A stretch of 64,000 nucleotides of DNA from DATHZQ01 sp965216945. Its GTDB lineage: Bacteria; Actinomycetota; Acidimicrobiia; Spongiisociales; UBA5794. The notes beneath the pieces were generated by a model. It had not been told where the DNA came from, made no database searches, and saw nothing but the letters and a program-made list of their open reading frames with translations. How positions within the stretch are numbered: the first letter of the stretch is position 1; each line of letters begins with the position of its first letter. Shown here one piece after another: positions 53,056 through 60,757 of the stretch. The stretch lies in the NCBI GenBank assembly GCA_965216945.1, contig CBDCGU010000003.1, positions 1,178,001 to 1,242,000 of the forward strand. Direction: 5' to 3'. A program made the position numbers and the translations under genes.

Positions 53056-53227
53056 GTGTTTCGATCGAAGCAAGCTCCCCCAAGGGGGTGCTCGAGGGGG
53101 AAAGGCTCCGCCGTCCCCCTCGATCGGAGCGCAGCGACATGCGCGGTGCGCTCCGCTGGGAAACCGTCGGCGAAGCCGACACGTATTGGACTCGATCGAA
53201 ACCCGTTTCGATCGATGTGCACAGCTG
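53056..53227. repeat. Dispersed copy of the palindromic repeat between the two dioxygenase genes
   Basis: Starts with GTGTTTCGATCGA, identical to 47551-47563. It contains the hairpin CGAGGGGGA / TCCCCCTCG (53093-53122) and a CGGCGAAGCCG core like unit 1. It ends with a perfect 11-bp inverted repeat TCGATCGAAAC-CC-GTTTCGATCGA (53192-53215), the same architecture as at 47.6 kb. No gene fits here; it separates two genes of one operon. Confidence 0.8.
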
Positions 53228-54139
53228 ATGGGGATCTTGCGTCTTTCGCACGTTGAGATTCGGGTTCCGGACCTGGAGCTGGCCACCGCCTACTACGCAG
53301 AGGTGGTGGGGCTGATCGAGACCGCACGCGAGGCCGAGCGGGTGTTCCTCAAGTGCTGGGACGAACACCAACATCACTCCGTGATCCTGCGGTATGCCCC
53401 CACGTACGGCCTCGAGAAGATGGCGTTCAAGCTCGAACACAGCTCCGACCTCGATTTCTACCAGCGGCGCGTCGAGGACGCCGGGATCACCGTCAAACGA
53501 TTCGCCGTCGGCGAGCTGGGGCCGGGATCAGGCGAGACGATCCAGTTCGAGGCGCCGAGCGGGCACACCACCGAGCTGGTCTGGGGCATGGACTACGTCG
53601 GCAACTTGTTGCCGCTGACCAACCCTCCCCCCGAGCCGCAGGGCCTCGTCGGCATCCACCCGCCGCGGATCGACCACATCTTCCTGTTGTGCGAGGACGT
53701 CGACGGCGCCACCGCGTTCTTCCAGGACGTGCTGGAGTTCCGGCTCACCGAGCAGATCCTGGCCGACGACGGCTTCCAGCTCGCCACTTTCCTCGAGAGG
53801 TCACATACGCCGCACGACATCGCGTTCATCACGGGCCCCAACGGAGGGTTCCACCACTTCGCCTTCTGGCTGGACGACTGGAATCAGGTCCGCAACGCAG
53901 CCGATCTGTGCTCGTACCACGGCGTGCGAATCGACGCCGGCCCGACGCGACACGGGGCAACGCGCGGCTGGGGTCTGTATTTCTTCGACCCCGCAGGCAA
54001 CCGCAACGAGGTGTTCACCGGCGGGTACTGGGCCGACCCCGATCGCGAGCCCGTGACGTGGACCGAATCCGACATGGGCCGAGCCATCTTCTACTACGAA
54101 GGGGTGGTCCCCCAACAGTTCCTGACGGAGCACTCGTGA
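53228..54139 (+). CDS. Catechol 2,3-dioxygenase-like extradiol dioxygenase 2
   Basis: A 303-residue paralogue of the preceding enzyme, starting MGILRLSHVEIRVPD. Ligands are His150 (RIDHIF), the His209/His210 pair (FHHFAFW) and Glu261 (NEVFTGGY). The two are similar throughout but clearly diverged, especially in the substrate-facing first domain (EHQHHSVILRYAPTYG against EEDHHSLAVRYDPRVG). Different ring substrates or paralogous backup are both possible. The upstream repeat leaves no obvious ribosome site. Confidence 0.93.
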   Translation: MGILRLSHVEIRVPDLELATAYYAEVVGLIETAREAERVFLKCWDEHQHHSVILRYAPTYGLEKMAFKLEHSSDLDFYQRRVEDAGITVKRFAVGELGPGSGETIQFEAPSGHTTELVWGMDYVGNLLPLTNPPPEPQGLVGIHPPRIDHIFLLCEDVDGATAFFQDVLEFRLTEQILADDGFQLATFLERSHTPHDIAFITGPNGGFHHFAFWLDDWNQVRNAADLCSYHGVRIDAGPTRHGATRGWGLYFFDPAGNRNEVFTGGYWADPDREPVTWTESDMGRAIFYYEGVVPQQFLTEHS

Positions 54140-54209
54140 TGTGGCGGCGTGCCGCCCTCCGGTCCGCTCACTGCGGAGTACGTTTTGTGGACGGCGAACA
54201 GGAGGGACG

Positions 54210-55265
54210 ATGAGCGACAAACCTCAGCTTCCCCGCACCGAGCGAGACGAGGCGCCCTTGTACCTCGCCAAATACCTCGAACGGCAGCAACGCGCTCAGA
54301 CCGAGACCGACGCCATCGACGGCGAAGACACGACACCCCTGTACCTGCGGAGCTTCCGAGAGCGCCGGGAACGGGAGAGCCTCACCGACTCATTGCCGCC
54401 GCTGTACCAGCGCTCCGAGCTCGGGATGCAACGCACGCTTTCGGAGGACAACCGCAACAAGGAGATCTCGGCACCGGCCGCTGCCAAGCCCAAGCTGGCC
54501 GCAGACATCTACCTCATACGCCACGCCGAGACCCAGGGATACTCCAGCGAGTCCGGCATCACTCCGATGGGCACGTGGCAGTCCCACACGTGGGGACACA
54601 CCCTCGCCAAGCGGATCCGGGACGGCGAGACCGTGGTGATCAAATCGGCAGGCACCAATCGAGCAGGAGAGACGGCTGCCCAGATCCACAGAGGTCTCAC
54701 GAGCGGAGTCGCATTGTTCGAGAAGGACGTGAAGGTCTTCGAACCCGAGCCGATGGAGGAGTTCCGCAACTTCAAGGTGGCTACGCCTCAAGGGCTACGC
54801 GACGTAACGTCCGCGTTTCGTGAGTACTACGCGGTCCTCGAGGAGTTCGAGCGCACCGCTCTCGGCGACCGGCCGATGTGGCTCGTGGAGGTCGACCGGT
54901 TCTGGCGCACCCAGCAGGGTGGTGCGGACCCGATCGAGCACTGGCTGAACATCCCGATGATGCACTTCGAACCCCCCGCGATGTGTGTCCGCCGGTTCTG
55001 GATCGGGCTGCAGCGTCTCGCCGCCGAGCACCCCGGAGCACGCCTGGTGGTCGCAACGCATTCGGGCCCCATCCGGGCGTTTGCGATCTGGGCGTTTGGG
55101 TACGACCCCGGCGAGCCCTACAACACCGAGCACGTGCGAGCCAAGGTGATGGAGGGCGGCCGGGAAGCGCTCGTGAGCTACCGCAACCGGGTACAAGAGG
55201 TTCACGTCCCTGAGATCGAATCCCTCCCCACCTGGCAAATCGACGAACAATGGGTCCCGGCATGA
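54210..55265 (+). CDS. Histidine-phosphatase-superfamily protein with an N-terminal PLY-repeat extension
   Basis: A 351-residue protein from the ATG at 54210, after AGGAGGG. The phosphatase core starts near residue 95: YLIRHAETQGYSSESGITPMG has the phospho-acceptor His105, EEFRNF supplies the acid and VVATHSGPIRAFAIWAFG the second His. Before it is an 80-residue charged extension with three spaced PLYL/PLYL/PLYQ motifs (residues 16, 43 and 64), each followed by an arginine/glutamate-rich stretch. The downstream phosphotransferase genes make an aryl-phosphate phosphatase or regulator of phosphorylated intermediates a good hypothesis. Confidence 0.85.
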   Translation: MSDKPQLPRTERDEAPLYLAKYLERQQRAQTETDAIDGEDTTPLYLRSFRERRERESLTDSLPPLYQRSELGMQRTLSEDNRNKEISAPAAAKPKLAADIYLIRHAETQGYSSESGITPMGTWQSHTWGHTLAKRIRDGETVVIKSAGTNRAGETAAQIHRGLTSGVALFEKDVKVFEPEPMEEFRNFKVATPQGLRDVTSAFREYYAVLEEFERTALGDRPMWLVEVDRFWRTQQGGADPIEHWLNIPMMHFEPPAMCVRRFWIGLQRLAAEHPGARLVVATHSGPIRAFAIWAFGYDPGEPYNTEHVRAKVMEGGREALVSYRNRVQEVHVPEIESLPTWQIDEQWVPA

Positions 55266-55337
55266 GCCGGATCCCGTGCGGCGAGCGATCCGCAGGACGC
55301 ACCGCGTCACGAACCGGCGCCTACGAGGAACCAAACC

Positions 55338-56522
55338 ATGTGCGAAGCATGCCCCACACTCACTCCTGAGCAACGAGCAATCCGCCATCACCGCCCGACC
55401 ACAGGATGGAGGATGCAGCACGTGACGTCGGACTACATCGTGTGGTTCGAGAACTACACACCAGCCGACCGGGCCCGCATCGGCGGCAAGAACGCATCGC
55501 TCGGCGAGATGATGGCCGCCGGTCTCCCGGTCCCCCCCGGTTTTGCCATCAGCACGGATGCGTACACCACTTTGCGGCGCCACTCCAGCCTGGTGCACGA
55601 CGTCAACCGCCTGCTTGCCGGTGTCGACTTCACCGATCCGGTCGGGCTACAAGCGACCTCCGCCGAGATTCGCTCGCTGATCGAGGAGATTCCGGTACCC
55701 GACGACATCACAAGTGCGATCCGTCTGGCTTACGGGGAGCTGTGCGAGCTGTGCGATGTCGAGGATGTCCCTGTTGCGGTGCGCTCCTCCGCAACGGCCG
55801 AGGACCTCCCCGATGCGTCGTTTGCCGGGCAGCAGGACACGTTTCTGTGGATCACGGGCGCCGATGCCGTCGTCGAGCACGTGCGCCGCTGCTGGTCATC
55901 GGTCTTCACGGATCGGGCCATCTCGTATCGCCGGGAGATGGGCCACGACCACGAGGTGATCTCGATGAGCGTGGGCGTGCAGAAGATGGTCCGTCCCAAG
56001 GCGGCGGGCGTCGCCTTCACCCTCAACCCGTCCGACGGAGACCGATCGCAGATCGCAATCGATGCCTCGTGGGGGTTCGGCGAGGCGGTGGTCTCCGGTG
56101 AGGTGACCCCCGACAACTTCCTCGTCGACAAGGTCATCCGCGAGGTCGTCTCTCGCACGATCTCGCCGAAGACGTTCGAGTACTGCCTCAACGACGAAGG
56201 CGTTGTCGAACGCTGCGATGTCGATGAAGAGCGTGCACTGGCGCCCTGCATCGACGACGACGAGATCAAGGCGATCGCCGGCCTGGCCCGGCAAGCGGAG
56301 CGCCACTACGGCAGTCCCCAGGACATCGAGTGGGCGGTCGACCTCGATCTCGACCCGCCGCACAACGTGATCTTGCTGCAGGCCCGGCCCGAGACGGTGT
56401 GGTCGCAGAAGAAGCGGCGCACCGTCGCCAAGGAGGGCCAGGGTTTGATGGACGGCATCGTGTCGACGTTGCTGTCGCCCATGCACAGTCGCGGCAAGAC
56501 GTCCACCGTGGAGGAGGACTGA
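55338..56522 (+). CDS. PEP-synthase-like ATP-binding subunit of a putative aryl phosphotransferase
   Basis: A 394-residue protein equal to only the N-terminal ATP-grasp part of PEP synthase/pyruvate phosphate dikinase. KNASLGEMMAAGLPVPPGFAI, AVRSSATAEDLPDASFAGQQ, FTDRAISYRR, VQKMVRPKAAGVAFTLNP, ASWGFGEAVVSGEV and ILLQARPETVW are in canonical order. ATP would phosphorylate the histidine of the partner protein. This split, an ATP subunit near 40 kDa with a histidine subunit near 70 kDa, is known from phenylphosphate synthase and the CreHI/HpeHI phenol kinases. ATG at 55338; an ATG at 55413 after GGATGGAGG is a possible alternative. Confidence 0.9.
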   Translation: MCEACPTLTPEQRAIRHHRPTTGWRMQHVTSDYIVWFENYTPADRARIGGKNASLGEMMAAGLPVPPGFAISTDAYTTLRRHSSLVHDVNRLLAGVDFTDPVGLQATSAEIRSLIEEIPVPDDITSAIRLAYGELCELCDVEDVPVAVRSSATAEDLPDASFAGQQDTFLWITGADAVVEHVRRCWSSVFTDRAISYRREMGHDHEVISMSVGVQKMVRPKAAGVAFTLNPSDGDRSQIAIDASWGFGEAVVSGEVTPDNFLVDKVIREVVSRTISPKTFEYCLNDEGVVERCDVDEERALAPCIDDDEIKAIAGLARQAERHYGSPQDIEWAVDLDLDPPHNVILLQARPETVWSQKKRRTVAKEGQGLMDGIVSTLLSPMHSRGKTSTVEED

Positions 56523-56597
56523 CCGGGGCCGAGGAACCCGGTCCGAGACAGCACAGGGGAACCGGCTCGCCGGTTTGGACCACACGACGGAGGAGCA

Positions 56598-58406
56598 ATG
56601 GCAGAACGATTCGACAGCCCATTCGACATCGAGACCCCGGCGGGGGCGGAGGGCTGGCAGGACCTGTACACGTACTCTCTGCCGTTCTCCGAGGACCGGC
56701 GCGACTACGAGGACTCGGTGTTCTGGTTCCAGGACGGCGTGCACTGGCCGGAGGTACTCACGCCTTGGGACGCCACGTTCTATGAGTACGCCATTGCGTG
56801 TCTCTCCCAGTACAACACGCGCCACTACCTGATCCCGCCGGCGCTGGGCATCGACTACCGCGTGCTCAACGGGTACGCCTATCTCACGCCGGTGCCGGTC
56901 ATCGATCCTGCCGAGATCGAGGCTCGTGTGCCCGAGTTCATGGAGCGGGCCGGGTTCTACTTCATGAACTGGAACGATCTCTACGACAAGTGGCTGGGGA
57001 AGATCAAAACCCTTGCCGCAGAGATGGACGCCATCTCGTTCGACCCGCTACCGGAGAAAGAGGACATGTCGGTTGTGACCGAGGGCCACGGCACCGGCTC
57101 CGGTCTCACGATCCAGGAGGACTACCGGAAGCTGCTGAACCTCGGGCTGCGGCTCTGGCAATACCACTTCGAGTTCCTCAACCTCGGATACGCCGCATAC
57201 CTGGACTTCTTCGGGTTCTGCAAGGAGGCCTTCCCCAACATCCCCGACCTGGCAATCGCCAAGATGGTGGCGGGTGTCGAGGTCGACCTCTTCAAGCCGG
57301 ATGAGTACCTCAAGGAGCTGGCGCAAGCCGCCATCGATCTCGGGGTCGCCGAGGCCTTCGATGCGGACGGAGTCGCCGCCATCGAGGATGCGCTGGCATC
57401 CAGCGACGCCGGGGCCCAGTGGCAGGCCAGGTGGGACGCCGTCAAGGATCCGTGGTTCAACTTCTCATCCGGCTCTGGCTTCTACCACTCGGATCAGATC
57501 TGGGTCGAGCATCGGGAGATCCCCTACGGATTCATCCAGAACTACATCGCCAAGATCCGGGACGGCGTCAACCTGGCACGACCCACCGACGACATCCGGA
57601 CCGAGCGCGACCGCATCATCGGCGAGTACCGCGACCTGCTCGCCTCGGACGAAGACCGGGAGGCCTTCGACGGGAAGCTGGGGCTTGCCGGCGTCGTGTT
57701 CCCCTATGTCGAGAACCACAACTTCTACGTCGAGCATTGGAGCCACTCGATCCTGTGGCGCAAGATGCGGGAACTCGGATCGGTCTTCGTCAAAGAGGGC
57801 TTCTTCACCGACGCCGACGATGTGTTCTATCTCAAGCGCGACGAGGTGAACGAGGCCATCTGGGACATGTACTCGGCGTGGGCAGTGGGTACCTCGCCGC
57901 GGGGTCCTGCCTACTGGCCGCGGGAGCTCGGCCGCCGCAAAGGCATCCTCAACGTGCTGCGGGAGTGGTCGCCGCCACCGGCGCTCGGCGAGCCACCGGA
58001 TGTGGTCACCGAGCCGTTCACCATCATGCTGTGGGGCATCACGTCGGACTCGATCGGCATGTGGCTCGGCGGTGCGGACGAGACCGGCGGGCTCAATGGC
58101 TTCGCCGCATCCCCCGGCGTGGCCGAGGGCCCGGCACGGGTGATCCAGTCGGCCGATCAGATCGGCGAGATCCAGGAAGGCGAGATCCTGGTGGCACCGT
58201 TGACGGCGCCGTCGTGGGCGCCTGTCTTCAACAAGATCGGGGCCACCGTCACCGATATCGGAGGGATGATGAGCCACGCCGCCATCGTCTGCCGCGAGTA
58301 CGGCCTGCCCGCCGTCACCGGCACCGCTTTCGGCACCAAGACCATCACGACCGGTCAACGGATCCGCGTCAACGGCAGCGAGGGAACCGTAGAGATCTTG
58401 GAGTAG
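56598..58406 (+). CDS. Swivelling phosphohistidine subunit of a putative aryl phosphotransferase
   Basis: A 602-residue protein starting MAERFDSPFDIETPAG after GGAGGAGC. The last 90 residues are a PEP-utilising mobile domain with the phospho-accepting His560 in GGMMSHAAIVCREYGLPAVTG split as usual by the turn. Residues 1-500 do not look like PEP synthase and lack its PEP/pyruvate barrel; they are rich in aromatic residues (YLDFFGFC, HFEFLNLGY, ENHNFYVEHW). They probably form the acceptor-binding part. Together with the preceding subunit it would transfer phosphate from ATP to a phenolic hydroxyl. No CBS-type third subunit is present. Confidence 0.88.
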   Translation: MAERFDSPFDIETPAGAEGWQDLYTYSLPFSEDRRDYEDSVFWFQDGVHWPEVLTPWDATFYEYAIACLSQYNTRHYLIPPALGIDYRVLNGYAYLTPVPVIDPAEIEARVPEFMERAGFYFMNWNDLYDKWLGKIKTLAAEMDAISFDPLPEKEDMSVVTEGHGTGSGLTIQEDYRKLLNLGLRLWQYHFEFLNLGYAAYLDFFGFCKEAFPNIPDLAIAKMVAGVEVDLFKPDEYLKELAQAAIDLGVAEAFDADGVAAIEDALASSDAGAQWQARWDAVKDPWFNFSSGSGFYHSDQIWVEHREIPYGFIQNYIAKIRDGVNLARPTDDIRTERDRIIGEYRDLLASDEDREAFDGKLGLAGVVFPYVENHNFYVEHWSHSILWRKMRELGSVFVKEGFFTDADDVFYLKRDEVNEAIWDMYSAWAVGTSPRGPAYWPRELGRRKGILNVLREWSPPPALGEPPDVVTEPFTIMLWGITSDSIGMWLGGADETGGLNGFAASPGVAEGPARVIQSADQIGEIQEGEILVAPLTAPSWAPVFNKIGATVTDIGGMMSHAAIVCREYGLPAVTGTAFGTKTITTGQRIRVNGSEGTVEILE

Positions 58407-58410
58407 AAGG

Positions 58411-58445
58411 AGACGTCAGACGTCAGACGGCAGACAGCAGACGGA
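58411..58445 (+). repeat. Five degenerate 7-bp tandem repeats
   Basis: AGACGTC, AGACGTC, AGACGGC, AGACAGC and AGACGGA follow directly after the phosphotransferase gene, within the 150 bases before the Rieske oxygenase gene. The rest of that gap holds no gene. Confidence 0.7.
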
Positions 58446-58555
58446 GCAACGGAGATCTCGAGTCCCCTGCATCCGTCTCAGGTCTGGAAGCGAGCGCGGC
58501 GAGCGTTCTGACCTCTGCGGAGAACAAACGGCAAAGGCAAAGGAGCACGAGACAT

Positions 58556-59818
58556 ATGCTCTCCAAAGAACAGAACGAACAGTTGACTCGAGTGGGGCCC
58601 GGCACGCCGATGGGTGAGTTGCTGCGGCGGTACTGGTACCCGATCGCATTCGAACGCGATCTGGCGGAGTGGCCGATCAAGAAGGTCCGTTTGCTCGGCG
58701 AGGACTTCGCCCTATGGAAGACTCCGCAGGGTGGCTACGGCATCTTGCAGGAACGCTGCCCGCACCGCCACGCCTCGATGGTGTACGGCGTCGTGGAGGA
58801 GGACGGGCTGCGCTGTGGCTACCACGGCTGGCTGTTCGACTGCAGCGGACAGTGCATCGATCAACCCGCCGAACCGGAGAAGTCGACCTTCAAGACGCGT
58901 ATCAAGGCGTTCGCCGGAGAGGCGCAGGCCATGGGCGGCATGGTCTGGGTGTACATCGGCCCCGATCCGGCCCCTGAGCTTCCTCGCTTCGACGTCTTCG
59001 TCGATCCCGGGTTCCAGGACGTGGGACATTCGATGCTCCCGTGCAACTGGCTCCAGATCATGGAGAACTCGGTCGACCCCCATCATGTCGAGTGGCTGCA
59101 CGGCCGCTATTTCCAGTTCCTCGGCGAACAGCAGGGGTTCCTGGCGCCGGCGGCGTTTCAGCAGAAGCACGTTCAGGTCGGATTTGACCCGATGGAGTGG
59201 GGCATCCTCAAGCGCCGTGTGCTGGAGGGCCACACCGAGACCGACGACGACTGGGCCGTCGGCCATCCGCTCGTGTTCCCGTACTTCATGCGGGTCGGCG
59301 GGGCGGGCATCGATCAGATGCAGATCCGGGTGCCGATCGACGACACGACCACGTGGGCGCTGTTCTACGCCAATCACCACCCGGAAGGCCTCAAGGAGTA
59401 TCCCGAGCAGGTGTACCCGACGGATTACGAGTACCAGTGGATGGACGAGAACGGCAACTTCATCGTCGACTACATCGAGGGTCAGGACGTGATGGCGTGG
59501 GTCACCCAAGGCGACATCACCGATCGGTCGGCCGAGCACATCGGCAAGTCCGACATCGGCGTGGTCATGCTGCGCCGCATGTTCAAGGAGCAGATAGCGC
59601 TCGTCGCCGAGGGAAACGATCCGACGGTCGCCTTCACCCGTGAACCCCATGAACGCATCGAGCTGCCGTGCGAGAAGAACAAGTTCGGCGCCGGCGTCGA
59701 CTTCGCCCTGTCGTGGATCGACATGGGATCGACCCGCTATTCGCCCGACAAGGACACGCTCATGAAGCTGCACGTCGATGCCGCCACGGCTCGCGGCGAC
59801 GCACCGAAGGTGGGGTGA
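58556..59818 (+). CDS. Rieske non-heme iron oxygenase, terminal alpha subunit
   Basis: A 420-residue ring-hydroxylating oxygenase alpha subunit. The Rieske centre is Cys68-His70 / Cys87-His90 (CPHRH, CGYHGW). The mononuclear iron site follows the E-x3-D-x2-H-x4-H pattern with Asp174, His177 and His182 (ENSVDPHHVEWLHG). The type resembles phenoxybenzoate/vanillate demethylase-like (alpha-only) enzymes. No beta subunit, ferredoxin or reductase gene is adjacent; the Rieske ferredoxin at 40979 could donate electrons. It lies directly after the phosphotransferase genes, so its substrate may be an aryl phosphate or the free phenol. An upstream in-frame extension runs antisense-like through the neighbour and was rejected. 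Confidence 0.92.
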   Translation: MLSKEQNEQLTRVGPGTPMGELLRRYWYPIAFERDLAEWPIKKVRLLGEDFALWKTPQGGYGILQERCPHRHASMVYGVVEEDGLRCGYHGWLFDCSGQCIDQPAEPEKSTFKTRIKAFAGEAQAMGGMVWVYIGPDPAPELPRFDVFVDPGFQDVGHSMLPCNWLQIMENSVDPHHVEWLHGRYFQFLGEQQGFLAPAAFQQKHVQVGFDPMEWGILKRRVLEGHTETDDDWAVGHPLVFPYFMRVGGAGIDQMQIRVPIDDTTTWALFYANHHPEGLKEYPEQVYPTDYEYQWMDENGNFIVDYIEGQDVMAWVTQGDITDRSAEHIGKSDIGVVMLRRMFKEQIALVAEGNDPTVAFTREPHERIELPCEKNKFGAGVDFALSWIDMGSTRYSPDKDTLMKLHVDAATARGDAPKVG

Positions 59819-60102
59819 CGGCGCTGACCGCGCTGCGGAGGTACCCGAACCACGTCGAACCGCCGGACCCCATTGCGGGGCGGCGGCTCGGCGGTGTTCA
59901 CTGGTGGGATCCGGATCGCATCCACCACCTCGAGGAGATGCCGCGCTTCTGCCCCATGTGCGGGGAAGACCTCGGCGACGGAATCTCGGTGGAGTACTGG
60001 CAAGCCGAACAGCGTGTCTACCACACGTGGTGCCACGCCTGCGGCTGGACGGGCGACATCATCCGTGTCCGCAGGATGATCGGCTACGAAGCGGCCGAAT
60101 AG
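59815..60102 (+). CDS. Small zinc-ribbon protein coupled to the Rieske oxygenase
   Basis: A 95-residue protein from a GTG whose last two bases are part of the preceding stop (GTGA). Two CxxC knuckles, FCPMCGEDLG and TWCHACGWTG, are separated by 23 residues and should bind one zinc or iron. WWDPDRIHHLEEMPRF precedes them. I know no named family. Overlap with the oxygenase gene indicates stoichiometric production, so it may be a small subunit, chaperone or electron-transfer piece of that oxygenase or of the phosphotransferase. Confidence 0.75.
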   Translation: MTALTALRRYPNHVEPPDPIAGRRLGGVHWWDPDRIHHLEEMPRFCPMCGEDLGDGISVEYWQAEQRVYHTWCHACGWTGDIIRVRRMIGYEAAE

Positions 60103-60109
60103 GATTCGC

Positions 60110-60155
60110 TTCTTGCGTAGCTGAGCGCGGGATACTGCGCCGATGTACGCAAGAA
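60110..60155 (+). terminator. Hairpin at the end of the aromatic operon
   Basis: TTCTTGCGTA (60110-60119) and TACGCAAGAA (60146-60155) are perfect inverted repeats, with an inner GCG/CGC pair. They lie seven bases past the zinc-ribbon stop and mark the likely end of the seven-gene operon. The further 240 bases before the YCII gene hold no gene I can support. Confidence 0.65.
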
Positions 60156-60394
60156 CGGGGGACGCCGCCCGTCGTGCCACCAAACGTGATCGCCCCCCGC
60201 GGTAGCCGGTACCTGACACACCGGATTGGCGCGCCGCCGGCCACCGACCGGGGCTGACTCACCGCTCGGCCATGAGTGGCCAACTCGTCGAAGAGCGAAT
60301 TCTGGGATCGGCTGTCGAAGTCGGTCGGTATGGATCGTCGTGGGATCACACGACGGGAGAGAGATCCCGCCACGCACCCCTCAGGAGGGAAATC

Positions 60395-60703
60395 ATGGCG
60401 AAGTTCGTCTTGCTGTACAGCGGTGGCTCGATGCCGGAGACGGAGGAGGAGCAGGCGCAGGTGATGCAGGCATGGAGCGAGTGGCTCGGCTCGGCCGGCG
60501 ACAACCTCGTGGATGGCGGCGCCCCGATCGGCCAGAAGAAGTCGGTTGCCCCCGATGGTGCCGTGTCCGATGGTGGCGGTGCGATCAGCGGCTACAGCCT
60601 CATCAACGCCGACTCCCTGGACGAGGCAGTGGCGTTCGCCAAGGGCTCGCCACACCTGACCGCCGGCGGGACGGTCGAAGTGGGCGAAGCCATCGAGATG
60701 TAG
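60395..60703 (+). CDS. YCII-related (DGPF-like) small protein
   Basis: A 102-residue protein starting MAKFVLLYSGGSMPE at the ATG at 60395, with AGGAGGGA in position. The ferredoxin-like YCII fold is indicated by the N-terminal strand, VMQAWSEWLGSAGD and GYSLINADSLDEAVAFAKG, ending GTVEVGEAIEM. Members are small dimeric proteins of unknown role, sometimes near sigma factors; none is here. It is separated from the aromatic operon by a hairpin, so probably independent. Confidence 0.87.
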   Translation: MAKFVLLYSGGSMPETEEEQAQVMQAWSEWLGSAGDNLVDGGAPIGQKKSVAPDGAVSDGGGAISGYSLINADSLDEAVAFAKGSPHLTAGGTVEVGEAIEM

Positions 60704-60720
60704 CCGGCTCCACCCTGCTG

Positions 60721-60751
60721 CGTGCCCGTCGCCCCGGGGGCGGCGGGCACG
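60721..60751. terminator. Bidirectional hairpin terminator
   Basis: CGTGCCCGTCGCC pairs with GGCGGCGGGCACG (one G-U pair) around a 5-base loop, followed on the plus strand by TTTG. It lies between the convergent YCII-like and hypothetical genes. Confidence 0.85.
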
Positions 60752-60757
60752 TTTGCG

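Noticed and set aside
57419..58555. N-terminal extension of the Rieske oxygenase by about 380 codons
   Set aside because: It overlaps the phosphotransferase subunit in another frame. The Rieske oxygenase family begins naturally at the ATG at 58556.
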